64,000 nucleotides of DNA from UBA8958 sp964571695 (GCA_964571695.1 CAZNDG010000009.1:1-64000), one strand, 5' to 3'; numbered from the stretch's first letter, positions 35,550 through 45,107 are shown. Notes: generated from the letters alone by a model not told the origin. A program made the numbers and translations.

Positions 35550-37883
35550 ATGGCCAAGGCTCTGAAAGATTTTTTCAAAGGCATCCCCTTCATGGCTCTT
35601 TTTTCCGACGAAGATCTGGATGAATGCGTCCAGGCAGCGGAACTGGTGGCTTTCCCCGCCGGCGCCGAGATCGAAAAAACAGGGCAAACCCACAACGACA
35701 CCTGGATTGTCCTGGAGGGGGAAGTTGCGGTGTCCCTTCCCAACGCGGGTGAAACGGAAGAAGTGCTGGCGAAGCTGGAAAAGGGGAGGATCTTCGGAGA
35801 CCTGTCCGTCTTTACCGGAAATCTGGCGGCTTTCAATTACCGGGCGACACGGCCCAGCACCCTCATCCGGATCCCCCGGCCCGTTTTTATGGGGGGGGTA
35901 AAGAAAAATCCGGAAGCGATGATGAAGTTCACAAAAAATCTCACGGAAGTCGTCTTTCAGTTGGGCATCTATCAAAAGGAGCAGGAGGTTCGCAAGGCCG
36001 CTCTGCTGGCCAGCCCCGACCCCTACGATCTCTACTTCACCTCCGCCGCGGAACCGATGAAGATCTCCGTCATCAACTGCGGCAGTTCCTCCCTGAAATA
36101 CACCATCTTCGACACCACGCAGCGCGATCCCGTAATTGAAGGCACCATCGAGCGGATCGGCTCCGCCGACGCCCGCCATAAGATCGCCACCCCCAAATTC
36201 AAGAAAACCCTTTCCCTGGGCAATGTCCCCGACATGGAAAAGGCCTTTGAGCACATGGTGACGGCCGTGGCCGATCCGGAGGTCGGGGCGGTCCGGGACG
36301 TCAGGGAATTCAAGGCCGTCGGGCACCGGGTCACCCACGGCGGCGGGATGTTCAACGGACCGGTGGTCATCGACGACCAGGTGCTGGAACAGATCAAATC
36401 CGTGTCCGATCTGGCGCCCCTCCATAATCCCTACAACATCGAGGGCATCGAGCTGTTCCGGAAGCTGCTCCCCGGGGCGAAGCAGGTCGCCGTGTTCGAC
36501 AATACCTTTCATCAGACCATCCCCGCGGCGGCGGCCACCTACGCCCTGCCCCACGAGCTCTGCCGCGAGGAAAGAATCCGCCGTTACGGATTCCACGGCA
36601 CCAACCACGAATACGTCGCCCTCAACGCCGCCAGTTTTCTCAAGAAACCCTTGAGCGAACTCAAGATGATCACCTGCCACCTGGGCAGCGGGGCCTCGAT
36701 ATGCGCCATCGACCACGGCCGGAGCATCGACACCAGCATGGGAATGACCCCGATGGAGGGGCTTGTCATGGGAACCCGTTCCGGGGATGTCGATCCGGGG
36801 GTCATCTTTCATCTCCTCCGCAAAGGGAAGAACGCCGCCGAGTTGGAAAACATCTTCAACAAGGAGAGCGGCCTGAAGGGAATCAGCGGCCTGACCAACG
36901 ATATGCGGGAACTCCTTGTCGCGGCGGAGAGCGGCGACGCCGCGGCCCGGGACGCCATCAGCGTCTTCTGCTACCGTATCAAGAAGTACATCGGCGCCTA
37001 CGCCGTCGCCCTGGGCGGCCTCGATGCGGTAGTCTTCACCGGCGGCATCGGAGAAAACTCCCCGGAGATCCGGGTCCGGATCTTTCAGGGTTTAGAGGCC
37101 TTCGGGATGACTATCGACCACAAGGTAAACCGCGAAACCAGGCCGGAAAGAGGCCAAGTGGCAGATATTGCCGAGCCCAACGCCCGGGTAAGGGTTCTCG
37201 TTATTCCCGCCGACGAGGAACGGATGATCGCCCGCAACACCCTCCATGCCATCGGTCTGGTCCGTTCCAAAGAGGATCTGCAGGTTTTCAAGACCACTCC
37301 GGTACCGCTCGGCATCTCGGCACACCACATTCACCTGACCCAGGAAAATTTCGAGCTGCTCTTCGGCGCGGGCCGGACGATGACGCCGAAATCGGAACTC
37401 AGTCAGCCAGGGCAGTATGCGTGTGAGGAGACGGTTGGGCTCATCGGCCCGAAGGGGAGCCTGGAAAAGGTCCGGATTCTCGGACCGGCAAGAAAATACA
37501 GCCAACTGGAGATCTCACGGACGGAGCAGTTCAAGCTCGGCATTGATCCCCCCATCCGGGATTCGGGCGACATCGAAGGCACGCCGGGCATCACGGTGGT
37601 GGGTCCGGCAGGGCAGATTCACCTGGAAAAGGGCGTGATCTGCGCCAAACGCCACATTCACATGTCCACCGACGACGCCCTGAAGTTAGGGCTCCGGGAC
37701 AAGGACGTGGTCCGGGTCCGAAAGGAAGGCGGACGGGGGCTCATCTTCGGTGACGTGCTGATCCGGGTGGACCAGAACTTCCGCCTGGATATGCACCTCG
37801 ATACGGACGAAGGGAACGCAGCGGAGATCAAAACCGGCGACGTGGGGTACATCGAATCCATCGAGCGCCGGCAATTTGTCTGA
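35550..37883 (+). CDS. Fused cNMP-binding domain / acetate kinase / PduL-type phosphotransacylase
   Basis: A 777-residue three-part protein. Residues 1-150 form a cyclic-nucleotide-binding domain (MALFSDEDLDECVQAAELV, VLEGEVAVSLP, phosphate cassette FGDLSVFTGNLAAFNYRA). From M170 (MKISVINCGSSSLKY) runs a complete acetate kinase; key residues keep a constant offset of 169 from the Methanosarcina enzyme: Arg260, Asp317 and Arg410 match 91, 148 and 241, and Glu556 in IPADEER matches 384. Residues 579-777 are a PduL-type (PTAC) phosphotransacylase with SAHHIHLTQ (592-595) and CAKRHIHMS (702-704) supplying metal-binding histidines. Together it could convert acyl-CoA plus phosphate to carboxylate, CoA and ATP, or the reverse, with cNMP control. 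AGGAGG precedes the ATG by a few bases. Followed 57 bases later by the DUF3141 gene. Confidence 0.93.
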   Translation: MAKALKDFFKGIPFMALFSDEDLDECVQAAELVAFPAGAEIEKTGQTHNDTWIVLEGEVAVSLPNAGETEEVLAKLEKGRIFGDLSVFTGNLAAFNYRATRPSTLIRIPRPVFMGGVKKNPEAMMKFTKNLTEVVFQLGIYQKEQEVRKAALLASPDPYDLYFTSAAEPMKISVINCGSSSLKYTIFDTTQRDPVIEGTIERIGSADARHKIATPKFKKTLSLGNVPDMEKAFEHMVTAVADPEVGAVRDVREFKAVGHRVTHGGGMFNGPVVIDDQVLEQIKSVSDLAPLHNPYNIEGIELFRKLLPGAKQVAVFDNTFHQTIPAAAATYALPHELCREERIRRYGFHGTNHEYVALNAASFLKKPLSELKMITCHLGSGASICAIDHGRSIDTSMGMTPMEGLVMGTRSGDVDPGVIFHLLRKGKNAAELENIFNKESGLKGISGLTNDMRELLVAAESGDAAARDAISVFCYRIKKYIGAYAVALGGLDAVVFTGGIGENSPEIRVRIFQGLEAFGMTIDHKVNRETRPERGQVADIAEPNARVRVLVIPADEERMIARNTLHAIGLVRSKEDLQVFKTTPVPLGISAHHIHLTQENFELLFGAGRTMTPKSELSQPGQYACEETVGLIGPKGSLEKVRILGPARKYSQLEISRTEQFKLGIDPPIRDSGDIEGTPGITVVGPAGQIHLEKGVICAKRHIHMSTDDALKLGLRDKDVVRVRKEGGRGLIFGDVLIRVDQNFRLDMHLDTDEGNAAEIKTGDVGYIESIERRQFV

Positions 37884-37940
37884 AAAGGGATTCATCTGCT
37901 TACATGATTTGTAATCTTATTTGCCAAGGAGGAAGCAGCT

Positions 37941-40511
37941 ATGGCCGGAAAATCAGCGCCGAAGAAGGAAAAGGCGATAAAGATCAAAGAGGCGGCTCAG
38001 TCGGTATTCTCGCCGGCAAAGACAAAAGAACCGACCAAACCGGTGGATGAAGCCGCGTCGATGGGAGGGAGCTCCAAGTCGGCCTCGCGGCCGGCAACGA
38101 AGAAGGAGGAGGCGAGGCCGGAGTCCGGAACGGCAGGAACGGGGAAAGAGGCGGAACACCGGGAAAAACCGAAACCTATCCTTCCGGGCTTCGATCCCGC
38201 CGCGTTCTTCAAGGGATTCGAAAACCTCTGGAAGGACAATGTCCTCCTGAAAGATCTGTTTAAATCCAGCGTGGCCATTTGGCAGGGCGCTATAAAGGCC
38301 CCCCTGGCGCCGGCGGAGGTTCCCTGGGGGAAATGTCTGGACGCCTACGATCCCGCCGCGCTCTTCCATAGCCTGGAGGAGGCCTGGCAGGGGAACGCCG
38401 CGGCGCGCGAGGCCTGGGAATACCTGGTGGATACATGCCAGCGATCCATCCTCTTCTGGGACGTCATGCGCCGGCGGGGGGACAATTTTCTGGAGCACGT
38501 AAAGGAAGGCGAGCCGCCGGTGCTGCAGTTCCGGTACGAAACAATCATCGACGGACGAACCCTGGATAATCCCGTCAATTACGCCCTCCTGAGGATAATT
38601 CCTGAGGAGGGCCTGAAGATAGATCCCCTAAAGCGTCCCTTCGTCATCGTCGATCCCCGGGCGGGACACGGGCCGGGAATCGGGGGTTCCAAGCATGAAT
38701 CTCAGGTGGGCGTCGCCATGAGAGCCGGCCATCCCGTGTATTTCGTCATGTTTTTCCCCAAGCCGGAGCCGGGGCAGACGCTGGTCGATGTAGGCCATGC
38801 GGAGGCCCTGTTCCTCCAGGAAGTCATCCACCGCCATCCGGAAGCGCCCCGGCCCTGCGTCATGGGAAACTGCCAGGCCGGCTGGGCCGTGGCCTCTCTG
38901 GCCGCCATGGAACCGGATCTCATGGGCACCATCATCCTCAACGGCGCCCCTATGTCCTACTGGGCCGGCAACAAGAACAAGAATCCCATGCGTTACACCG
39001 GCGGCCTTTTGGGAGGCAAGTGGCTCACCTCGCTCACCTGCGACCTGGGTAACGGCAAATTCGACGGCTCCTACCTGGTGACGAACTTCGAGAACCTAAA
39101 TCCCGCCAATACCTATTTCCGGAAGGAATACAATCTCTACGCCAACGTCGACCAGGAGGCGGAGCGCTACCTCAACTTCGAGAAGTGGTGGAGCGGCTAT
39201 TTCCTCATGAACGCCGATGAGATCGACGGCATCGTGACCAATCTGTTCATCGGCAACCGGCTCGCCAAAGGCGGCGTGGTCCTTCCGGACGGCCGGCGGG
39301 TCGATCTTCGGAACATCAAGTGTCCCGTCGTGGTCTTCGCCTCCCAGGGCGACAACATCACCCCGCCCCAGCAGGCCCTGAATTGGATCGTCGATGTTTA
39401 CGGCTCCGACCAGGCAATCCTAACCGAGGGACAGACCATTGTCTATACCCTCCATCCCGACGTAGGTCATCTGGGGATCTTCGTGGGGACCTCCATCGCC
39501 AAAAAACAGCACCAGGAATTCGTCAATACCCTGGAGATGATTGACGCGCTGCCGCCGGGGCTCTACGAAATGATCATCGAAAAGAAAAGCCTCTTCATGG
39601 AACATGCCGAACTAATCCCCGGCGAATATGTGGCCCGCTTCGAGATGCGGAAAATAACCGACATCACGGCCATGAGCGATGAGATCCGGGACGAGGATTA
39701 TTTCTCCTCCGTGGCGGAAGTATCCGATTACAATGACGAACTGTACCGGATGTTTCTCGGCCCCCTGGTGCGCCTCATGGCCACGGAACAATCGGCGGAG
39801 ATCCTTCGCTGGCTCAACCCCAGCCGAATGAAATACTACCTCTTTTCGGAACGTTTCAATCCCGGCATGGTCTCTTTCCGGATCGGTGCGGACTGGGTGC
39901 GCAAAAACCGCCGGCCCGTCCGCGCGGGCAACTATTACGCCGCTCTCGAACGGGACATGGCCCAGACCATCGAAGATTTTCTCGATTCCTACCGGGAGCT
40001 GCGAGACGATTCCTACCGGAACCTGTTCAAGACGATTTACGGTCCGCTGGGTTTGGCCCCCCTCTTTCCGGGCCGTCAGGCCCAAGTCCTGGAAAGGGAA
40101 AACGCGGACCGGGAAGCGGCGATCCACCACAAAGTCGAAGAGCTGAAAAACAGAATGGACCAAGGCGGTTTCAATGAAGCCCTTATCCGCCTCGTGATGG
40201 CCGCGATGATCCACATCGGCATGATCGACTACCGATCCAGTCTCATCGCAAACAGGCTCGAGGCGAAACACCCTGAAGACAAGATCAGCAAGGAACAATG
40301 GCGGGAAATGATCCGGGACCAGTACTTCATGCTCCTCATCGACGAGGACCGGGCCATCGCGTCCCTGGCCAGGCTCCTGCCAACCAAGGAAGAACGGGAG
40401 AAATGCATCTCCATGACCATGGAAATAATGATGATCAGCGACGCCAGGATCGATCCTGAAAGCCGGCTGGCCCGAAAGGTATCCCAGGCCCTCGATCAGA
40501 ACATAACGTAA
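37941..40511 (+). CDS. DUF3141 protein, PHA synthase-like alpha/beta hydrolase
   Basis: An 856-residue protein of the DUF3141 family. Residues 1-80 are a low-complexity Lys/Ala/Glu region, then helical segments (FDPAAFFKGFENLWKDN) and a hydrolase core with a PhaC-like triad: Cys311 in MGNCQAGWA, Asp471 in SQGDNITPP, His510 in DVGHLGIFVG. After about 540 comes a long, mostly helical C-terminal half. Family members are encoded with pta and ackA in Alphaproteobacteria; in Sinorhizobium meliloti the orfA-pta-ackA operon, whose orfA resembles PHB synthase, responds to phosphate limitation. Here the same neighbours appear with Pta replaced by fused PduL. AAGGAGGAAG precedes the ATG. The role in storage or acyl turnover is inferred. 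Confidence 0.87.
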   Translation: MAGKSAPKKEKAIKIKEAAQSVFSPAKTKEPTKPVDEAASMGGSSKSASRPATKKEEARPESGTAGTGKEAEHREKPKPILPGFDPAAFFKGFENLWKDNVLLKDLFKSSVAIWQGAIKAPLAPAEVPWGKCLDAYDPAALFHSLEEAWQGNAAAREAWEYLVDTCQRSILFWDVMRRRGDNFLEHVKEGEPPVLQFRYETIIDGRTLDNPVNYALLRIIPEEGLKIDPLKRPFVIVDPRAGHGPGIGGSKHESQVGVAMRAGHPVYFVMFFPKPEPGQTLVDVGHAEALFLQEVIHRHPEAPRPCVMGNCQAGWAVASLAAMEPDLMGTIILNGAPMSYWAGNKNKNPMRYTGGLLGGKWLTSLTCDLGNGKFDGSYLVTNFENLNPANTYFRKEYNLYANVDQEAERYLNFEKWWSGYFLMNADEIDGIVTNLFIGNRLAKGGVVLPDGRRVDLRNIKCPVVVFASQGDNITPPQQALNWIVDVYGSDQAILTEGQTIVYTLHPDVGHLGIFVGTSIAKKQHQEFVNTLEMIDALPPGLYEMIIEKKSLFMEHAELIPGEYVARFEMRKITDITAMSDEIRDEDYFSSVAEVSDYNDELYRMFLGPLVRLMATEQSAEILRWLNPSRMKYYLFSERFNPGMVSFRIGADWVRKNRRPVRAGNYYAALERDMAQTIEDFLDSYRELRDDSYRNLFKTIYGPLGLAPLFPGRQAQVLERENADREAAIHHKVEELKNRMDQGGFNEALIRLVMAAMIHIGMIDYRSSLIANRLEAKHPEDKISKEQWREMIRDQYFMLLIDEDRAIASLARLLPTKEEREKCISMTMEIMMISDARIDPESRLARKVSQALDQNIT

Positions 40512-40512
40512 A

Positions 40513-41631
40513 ATGTTGCAGTTTAGCCGGCCGGAGGCGGGGAGGCTGGTCATTTCCTTACTGGGGAACTGGCGGGAAGGGGGGGATTATCCCCCCTTTG
40601 CCGCGGTCCAAAATCAACTGGAACAATCCCCGGCGCCCCTGCACATCGCCTTCGATTGTTCAGGCCTGACCGGATGGAACAGCGTCCTGATCACCTTTCT
40701 CATCGACATCATCGATTACGCACAGCGGCATGGGATCGCGGTGGAGCGGGAAAGCCTGCCGCCGGGAATAGCGGGCCTGCTGAAACTGGCCTATGCGGTG
40801 CCGGAACGGGCCGGGGCCAGGCAGGAAGAGGTGCGACCGACCCTGATGGAGCGCCTCGGCCAAGCCGTTTACGGTCTCTGGATAAGCACCGCGGAGGTCC
40901 TCTCGTTCATCGGCGAGGCGACGGCTGCTTGCGGGCGGCTGTTCCGGGGCCGGGTCCGCTTTCGGCGCCGGGAGTTGCTGGTCATAATCCAGGAATCCGG
41001 GATACAGGCCCTGCCCATCGTTTCCCTGATCAGCGTCCTCGTCGGCCTCATCCTCGCCTTCGTCGGCTCCATCCAGTTGAGCATGTTCGGCGCCCAGATC
41101 TATATCGCCAATCTTGTGGGCATCGGCATCTTTCGACAAATGGGGGCGATCATGACCGGGGTGATCATGGCGGGAAGGACCGGTGCCGCCTTCGCCGCCC
41201 AACTGGGCACCATGCAGACCACCGAGGAGATCGACGCCCTCAAGACCCTGGGGATACCACCTATGGACTACCTCGTCCTGCCGCGGATGATCGCCCTGTT
41301 TTTGATGATGCCGCTTCTGTGTCTCTATGCGGATTTCATGGGCGTCCTGGGAGGTTTCATCGTCGGGGTAACCATGCTGGATCTCAATTTTTTGGAATAT
41401 TATCATCAGACAACCGGCGCCATCCGCCTCAACGATATGTGGGTCGGTCTGTTCATGAGCGCCGTTTTCGGGGTGCTGATCGCCGCCATCGGCTGCCTCC
41501 GGGGGCTGCAATGCGAGCGGAGCGCCGCGGCCGTGGGAAAGGCGACCACCTCGGCGGTTGTGACGGCCATCGTCGCCATCGTCATCGCCACGGCGGCGAT
41601 TACGGTCTTGTGCAACATCCTGGGGATATAG
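40513..41631 (+). CDS. mlaE: STAS-MlaE fusion, lipid ABC transporter permease
   Basis: A 372-residue permease beginning one base after the previous stop. Residues 1-95 are a STAS (MlaB-like) domain (LHIAFDCSGLTGWNSVLITFLIDIIDYA), the rest is MlaE: IQALPIVSLISVLVGLILAF, GVIMAGRTGAAFAAQLGTMQTTEEIDALKTLGI (the coupling EQ-loop-like helix) and LPRMIALFLMMPLLCLYADFMG. MlaE forms the inner-membrane part of phospholipid transporters of the Mla/MCE class. STAS fusion at the N terminus is seen in other bacteria lacking a separate mlaB. Confidence 0.92.
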   Translation: MLQFSRPEAGRLVISLLGNWREGGDYPPFAAVQNQLEQSPAPLHIAFDCSGLTGWNSVLITFLIDIIDYAQRHGIAVERESLPPGIAGLLKLAYAVPERAGARQEEVRPTLMERLGQAVYGLWISTAEVLSFIGEATAACGRLFRGRVRFRRRELLVIIQESGIQALPIVSLISVLVGLILAFVGSIQLSMFGAQIYIANLVGIGIFRQMGAIMTGVIMAGRTGAAFAAQLGTMQTTEEIDALKTLGIPPMDYLVLPRMIALFLMMPLLCLYADFMGVLGGFIVGVTMLDLNFLEYYHQTTGAIRLNDMWVGLFMSAVFGVLIAAIGCLRGLQCERSAAAVGKATTSAVVTAIVAIVIATAAITVLCNILGI

Positions 41632-41632
41632 A

Positions 41633-42439
41633 TTGAGCGATTACTTCGACATCAACGCGCCGCATATCGCTGTTAAAGACCTGATAATGGCCTACGGAGA
41701 CTTCGTCCTCCAGCGGAACCTGACATTCACCATCCGCCGGGGGGAGATCTTCATTATCATGGGGGGGAGCGGCTGCGGGAAGAGCACCCTCCTCAAGCAT
41801 CTCATCGGTCTCAAAAAGCCGGCCCGGGGGGAGATATATTTCCACGGCCGCAACTACTGGCAGGCGGAAGAAGGCGACCGGGAAAAGATCACCCGCACCT
41901 TCGGCGTCCTCTACCAGGGCGGCGCCCTGTGGAGTTCCCTGACCCTGGCGGAAAACATCGCCCTGCCCCTGGAGGAATACACGGAGCTTTCAGCACGTCA
42001 GATCAGGAAGATTGCCGCATTGAAGCTGGCCCTGGTAGGGCTGAAGGGCTTCGAGGACTACTATCCTGCCCAGATCAGCGGCGGCATGGTGAAGCGGGCG
42101 GGGCTGGCCCGGGCCATGGCCCTCGATCCGGAGATCCTTTTCTTCGACGAGCCCTCCGCCGGCCTGGACCCCATCAGTTCCCGGCTCCTGGACGACCTGA
42201 TCCTCCAGCTCCGGGACAGTCTGGGCGCCACGATCGTTGTGGTGACCCATGAATTGGCCAGCATCTTCGCCATTGCCGACAATTCCGTCTTTCTGGACGC
42301 CGCCGCCGGAACGATGATCGCCGCCGGCGACCCGAAGAGCCTGCTGGCGGAAGCGACGGACCCGGTGGTGCGGAATTTTCTGACCCGGGGCGGTTCCCTG
42401 GCAGACGGCCGCCCTGCCGCGATTGGGGAGGGATGCTGA
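41633..42439 (+). CDS. mlaF: MlaF-like lipid ABC transporter ATPase
   Basis: A 268-residue ATPase with a TTG start one base after the mlaE stop; GGGGA lies upstream. Walker A is GGSGCGKST (44-52), signature ISGGMVKR, Walker B ILFFDEPSAGLDP, switch His in VVTHEL. The signature replaces LSGGQ by ISGGM, as in MlaF proteins. It powers the MlaE permease. Confidence 0.93.
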   Translation: MSDYFDINAPHIAVKDLIMAYGDFVLQRNLTFTIRRGEIFIIMGGSGCGKSTLLKHLIGLKKPARGEIYFHGRNYWQAEEGDREKITRTFGVLYQGGALWSSLTLAENIALPLEEYTELSARQIRKIAALKLALVGLKGFEDYYPAQISGGMVKRAGLARAMALDPEILFFDEPSAGLDPISSRLLDDLILQLRDSLGATIVVVTHELASIFAIADNSVFLDAAAGTMIAAGDPKSLLAEATDPVVRNFLTRGGSLADGRPAAIGEGC

Positions 42440-42578
42440 TGAAACTTCAATTTCCGAGAAAACCTCTCCGCATAATCCACCGTACCGGTTACGGGAGCTA
42501 TCGGTGGTGCCCCCTCCTTCCGGGACTGGAACAAGAAAGTGCAAAAAACAATATGTTAAAATATTATGGAGCCCGGAT

Positions 42579-43595
42579 ATGAGCAAGCAGGCTAACATGA
42601 AAATGATCGGCCTTTTCGTCGTCGGGGCGGTGGCCTTATTGACGGCGGCCGTCGTCATCTTCTCCTCGGGTAAATTTTTCCAGGAGCGGAAATTTTTTTC
42701 CCTGTACTTCGACGAATCCATACGGGGCCTGAATACGGGCTCTCCGGTCTATTTCAAAGGCGTCAAGGTCGGCGCCGTTGCCGACATCAGGCTCTTTTAC
42801 CATCCGGAAAAAGAACTGCTGTTGAGCGCCGTCATTATCGAACTCGATCAGGACCGCGTTGTGAATCTAAGGACCCGGGAAAAGGTGGAAACCGAGGCCA
42901 AAGCCGTTCAATATCTCGTAGAAACACAGGGATTGAAAGCCCAGTTGGACATCCAGAGTCTGGTGACGGGACAGCTCATCATCACCCTGGATTTTCATCC
43001 CGAAAGACCAGCGATCTTTCACAATTATCTTAACGAATACGGAGAGATACCGACAATACCCACCCAGTATGAGGAATTGACAAGGGCGCTCCGGGATCTG
43101 CCGATCAAGGAGATGGCCAAGAAACTCGATAAAATTATCGAAGGGATAGAAGGCATCGTCAATTCACCGGAGACCAGGGAAGGGGTCAAATCACTGGCCC
43201 AGGCCGGAAAAGAGGCCCAGCAGATGATAAGAAAGATGAATGAGCAAATAGGTCCGGTCCTCGCGGATCTCAAGGCAACCTCCGGGGCGGCCCGCGGGGC
43301 CTTCCAGCAGGCGGAGAAGACCCTGGCCATGTCGGAAGGGGTACCCGGACAACTGGCCGCCGATGCCAAAGAAACGTTGGCCCAGACCAAGGCCACCCTG
43401 AAGAAGGTGGACGACAACCTCGCCGCCATGAAGAGATTTACCCAGGGAAATACGGAGGTCGCCTATCAACTGGAGGAGACCCTGCGGGAATTTTCCGGTA
43501 TCGCCCGCTCCCTGCGCACCCTGACGGACTATCTGGAAATGCATCCCGAGGCGGTCTTTACCGGCAAGAAGAAGACAGGAGGTGAAAAGCGATGA
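42579..43595 (+). CDS. mlaD: MlaD/MCE-domain lipid-binding protein
   Basis: A 338-residue protein starting MSKQANMKM (GGAG eight bases upstream; the open frame to 42423 is not coding). One membrane helix (IGLFVVGAVALLTAAVVIF), a single MCE domain (FFSLYFDESIRGLNTGSPVYFKGVKVGAVADI, to QSLVTGQLIITLDF), then a long helical C-terminal region with coiled segments (MIRKMNEQIGPVLADLKATS, TLKKVDDNLAAMKRF). It would form the hexameric lipid tube over MlaE. The end LTDYLEMHPEAVFTGKKK parallels that of the PqiB encoded at 24.7 kb (VEYMDKHPEALISGKAK), showing common ancestry. Confidence 0.9.
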   Translation: MSKQANMKMIGLFVVGAVALLTAAVVIFSSGKFFQERKFFSLYFDESIRGLNTGSPVYFKGVKVGAVADIRLFYHPEKELLLSAVIIELDQDRVVNLRTREKVETEAKAVQYLVETQGLKAQLDIQSLVTGQLIITLDFHPERPAIFHNYLNEYGEIPTIPTQYEELTRALRDLPIKEMAKKLDKIIEGIEGIVNSPETREGVKSLAQAGKEAQQMIRKMNEQIGPVLADLKATSGAARGAFQQAEKTLAMSEGVPGQLAADAKETLAQTKATLKKVDDNLAAMKRFTQGNTEVAYQLEETLREFSGIARSLRTLTDYLEMHPEAVFTGKKKTGGEKR

Positions 43596-44194
43596 AAATT
43601 GGATGGCCGCTGTTCCTGCTGGTGGCATTGGCACTCTCCGGCTGCGGGGTTTCGCAGTCACCACGCTTCTATACTTTGAATACGCTGGCGGCGCCGCCAG
43701 GACCGACAGCCGCCGCGGCAACCAAAGACGCCTCCCTTATCGGTCTCGGCCCCGTCGCCATTCCGGATCGGTTGAACCGTCCGCAAATCACCAGTCTATC
43801 CGGAGAAAACGAAATCACCGTTGCGGAGTTCGACCGCTGGTCCGGATCGCTGCAAGAGGAAATATCCCGGACGGTTACGGAGAATCTATCCATCCTCCTG
43901 CCCTCGTATCGGGTGGTCTCCCTTCCCTGGGGACGGAGGCTGAACTTAGACAGGCAGATCGCCATCGACATCCTCCGGATAGACGGCAAACTCGGCGGGC
44001 AGATCATCCTGAAGGCCAACTGGGCGGTCACCGTCACGACCGACAGCGGAGCGAAAACCGTCCTGGTCCGGTACACGGAAATCACCGAAGACATGAGCGG
44101 GCCTGATTATACCGCCTATGTGGCGGCTCAGAGCCGGGCATTGGCAAAGTTGAGCCGGGAGATCGCCGCCGCGGTAACCTCCCCACCAAAATAA
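43592..44194 (+). CDS. MCE-system auxiliary lipoprotein (PqiC/ABC-aux type)
   Basis: A 200-residue lipoprotein with lipobox LSGC (Cys18), overlapping the mlaD stop by four bases. RFYTLNTLAAPP, IGLGPVAIPDRLNRPQITS, EFDRWSGSLQEEISRTVTENL and LNLDRQIAIDILRIDG match the auxiliary lipoprotein family seen also at 24.1 kb. It probably joins the MCE tube to the outer membrane. A degenerate copy of its RLNLDRQIAIDIL segment occurs at 47575-47622. Confidence 0.87.
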   Translation: MKIGWPLFLLVALALSGCGVSQSPRFYTLNTLAAPPGPTAAAATKDASLIGLGPVAIPDRLNRPQITSLSGENEITVAEFDRWSGSLQEEISRTVTENLSILLPSYRVVSLPWGRRLNLDRQIAIDILRIDGKLGGQIILKANWAVTVTTDSGAKTVLVRYTEITEDMSGPDYTAYVAAQSRALAKLSREIAAAVTSPPK

Positions 44195-44264
44195 GGTTCA
44201 TCCGACGGACGCGTACTTTTATATCTTTCAGGACGAACCATGCGGCAAAATGACGAGCCGATGT

Positions 44265-44988
44265 TTACAGAAAGACCGTCGCCAAACCACATAGGTTGTC
44301 ACTGCCCCTGAGTTTCAAAGAAAAGATCATCGTGACTTGAGAAAACTGACTTCCTATACTCCATCCCTTCAAAAGCAATGTCTTATCAATAATATAGAAG
44401 CGGACCCGATCGGTGGAAAGGGTCCGCCCCCCGGTCGGAACATCGCCGATGAAGGTGAGGTCACCGCTTCCCTTCCGGAGCGCTAAAAGCCCATTCGCCT
44501 GGATGGATTTGGGATAAAAGAAATTCACCAGGGATAGACGGGTCTTCTTCTTTGCCCGATCCGTCTGGATAAAGGGGTTTTCTTTCCCGGCCAGGGCCTT
44601 CTCGGACGCCTTTTTTCCACGATCCGGCAGGAGGGGTTGTCGGGGCGGAGGAAAGATCACGAAAAGGCGGACCTTCCGGAAACGGCGGGTTTAAACTGTG
44701 CCTTCTTGAAGATCACGCCCCGGATGCCCGGCCGTAGGCACGGCGCATGGTTCCCGACATCTCTCCCAACCACACCCGGTTCATGACGCCCCAGGTGATG
44801 GAGGCGTACACCAGAAAGTCATCACCGAATCCTGTTGACATCACTTCCGCATACACCAGCTTCGCCAAGAGCTCCCGCTCGCCGATCCGGGAAGCGGCAA
44901 TTAAGGACGACGGGCTGGCCTGTTTCCCTGAGGCCGGACACGCTGGCATCTTCACGGCAGCGGACGATCCCGAAATAAGCCGACCCAA
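44265..44988 (-). pseudogene. Decayed cell-wall-hydrolase-like gene
   Basis: On the minus strand one frame gives ERELLAKLVYAEVMSTGFGD, YASITWGVMNRVWLGE, TMRRAYGRASG and stops at about 44713. Shifting frame continues it as GVIFKKAQFKPAVSGRSAF and a further shift gives ALAGKENPFIQTDRAKKKTR, FFYPKSIQANG and DLTFIGDVPTGG, ending at 44265. The pieces in order look like one SleB-like cell wall hydrolase (LAKLVYAE...W.VMNRV...GVIFK..QF) broken by at least two frameshifts. The identification is by motif style and is tentative; the broken state is clear if it was ever one gene. Confidence 0.45.
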
Positions 44989-45107
44989 AACAATTCCCTC
45001 CCAAGGAGCATTCGCCGCGTACTATTTCGCCTCGTTCACATTTTTTTGGCTTTTGGCTGTACACCATATAAACCTCATCAATCCTTCAACAGAAATTATT
45101 GACGACA

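Noticed and set aside
35508..36812. 434-codon open frame on the minus strand
   Set aside because: Antisense to the kinase fusion, where catalytic residues align residue by residue.
42423..42578. N-terminal extension of MlaD
   Set aside because: MCE proteins begin with a short cytoplasmic tail and a helix, as from 42579, where GGAG is well placed.
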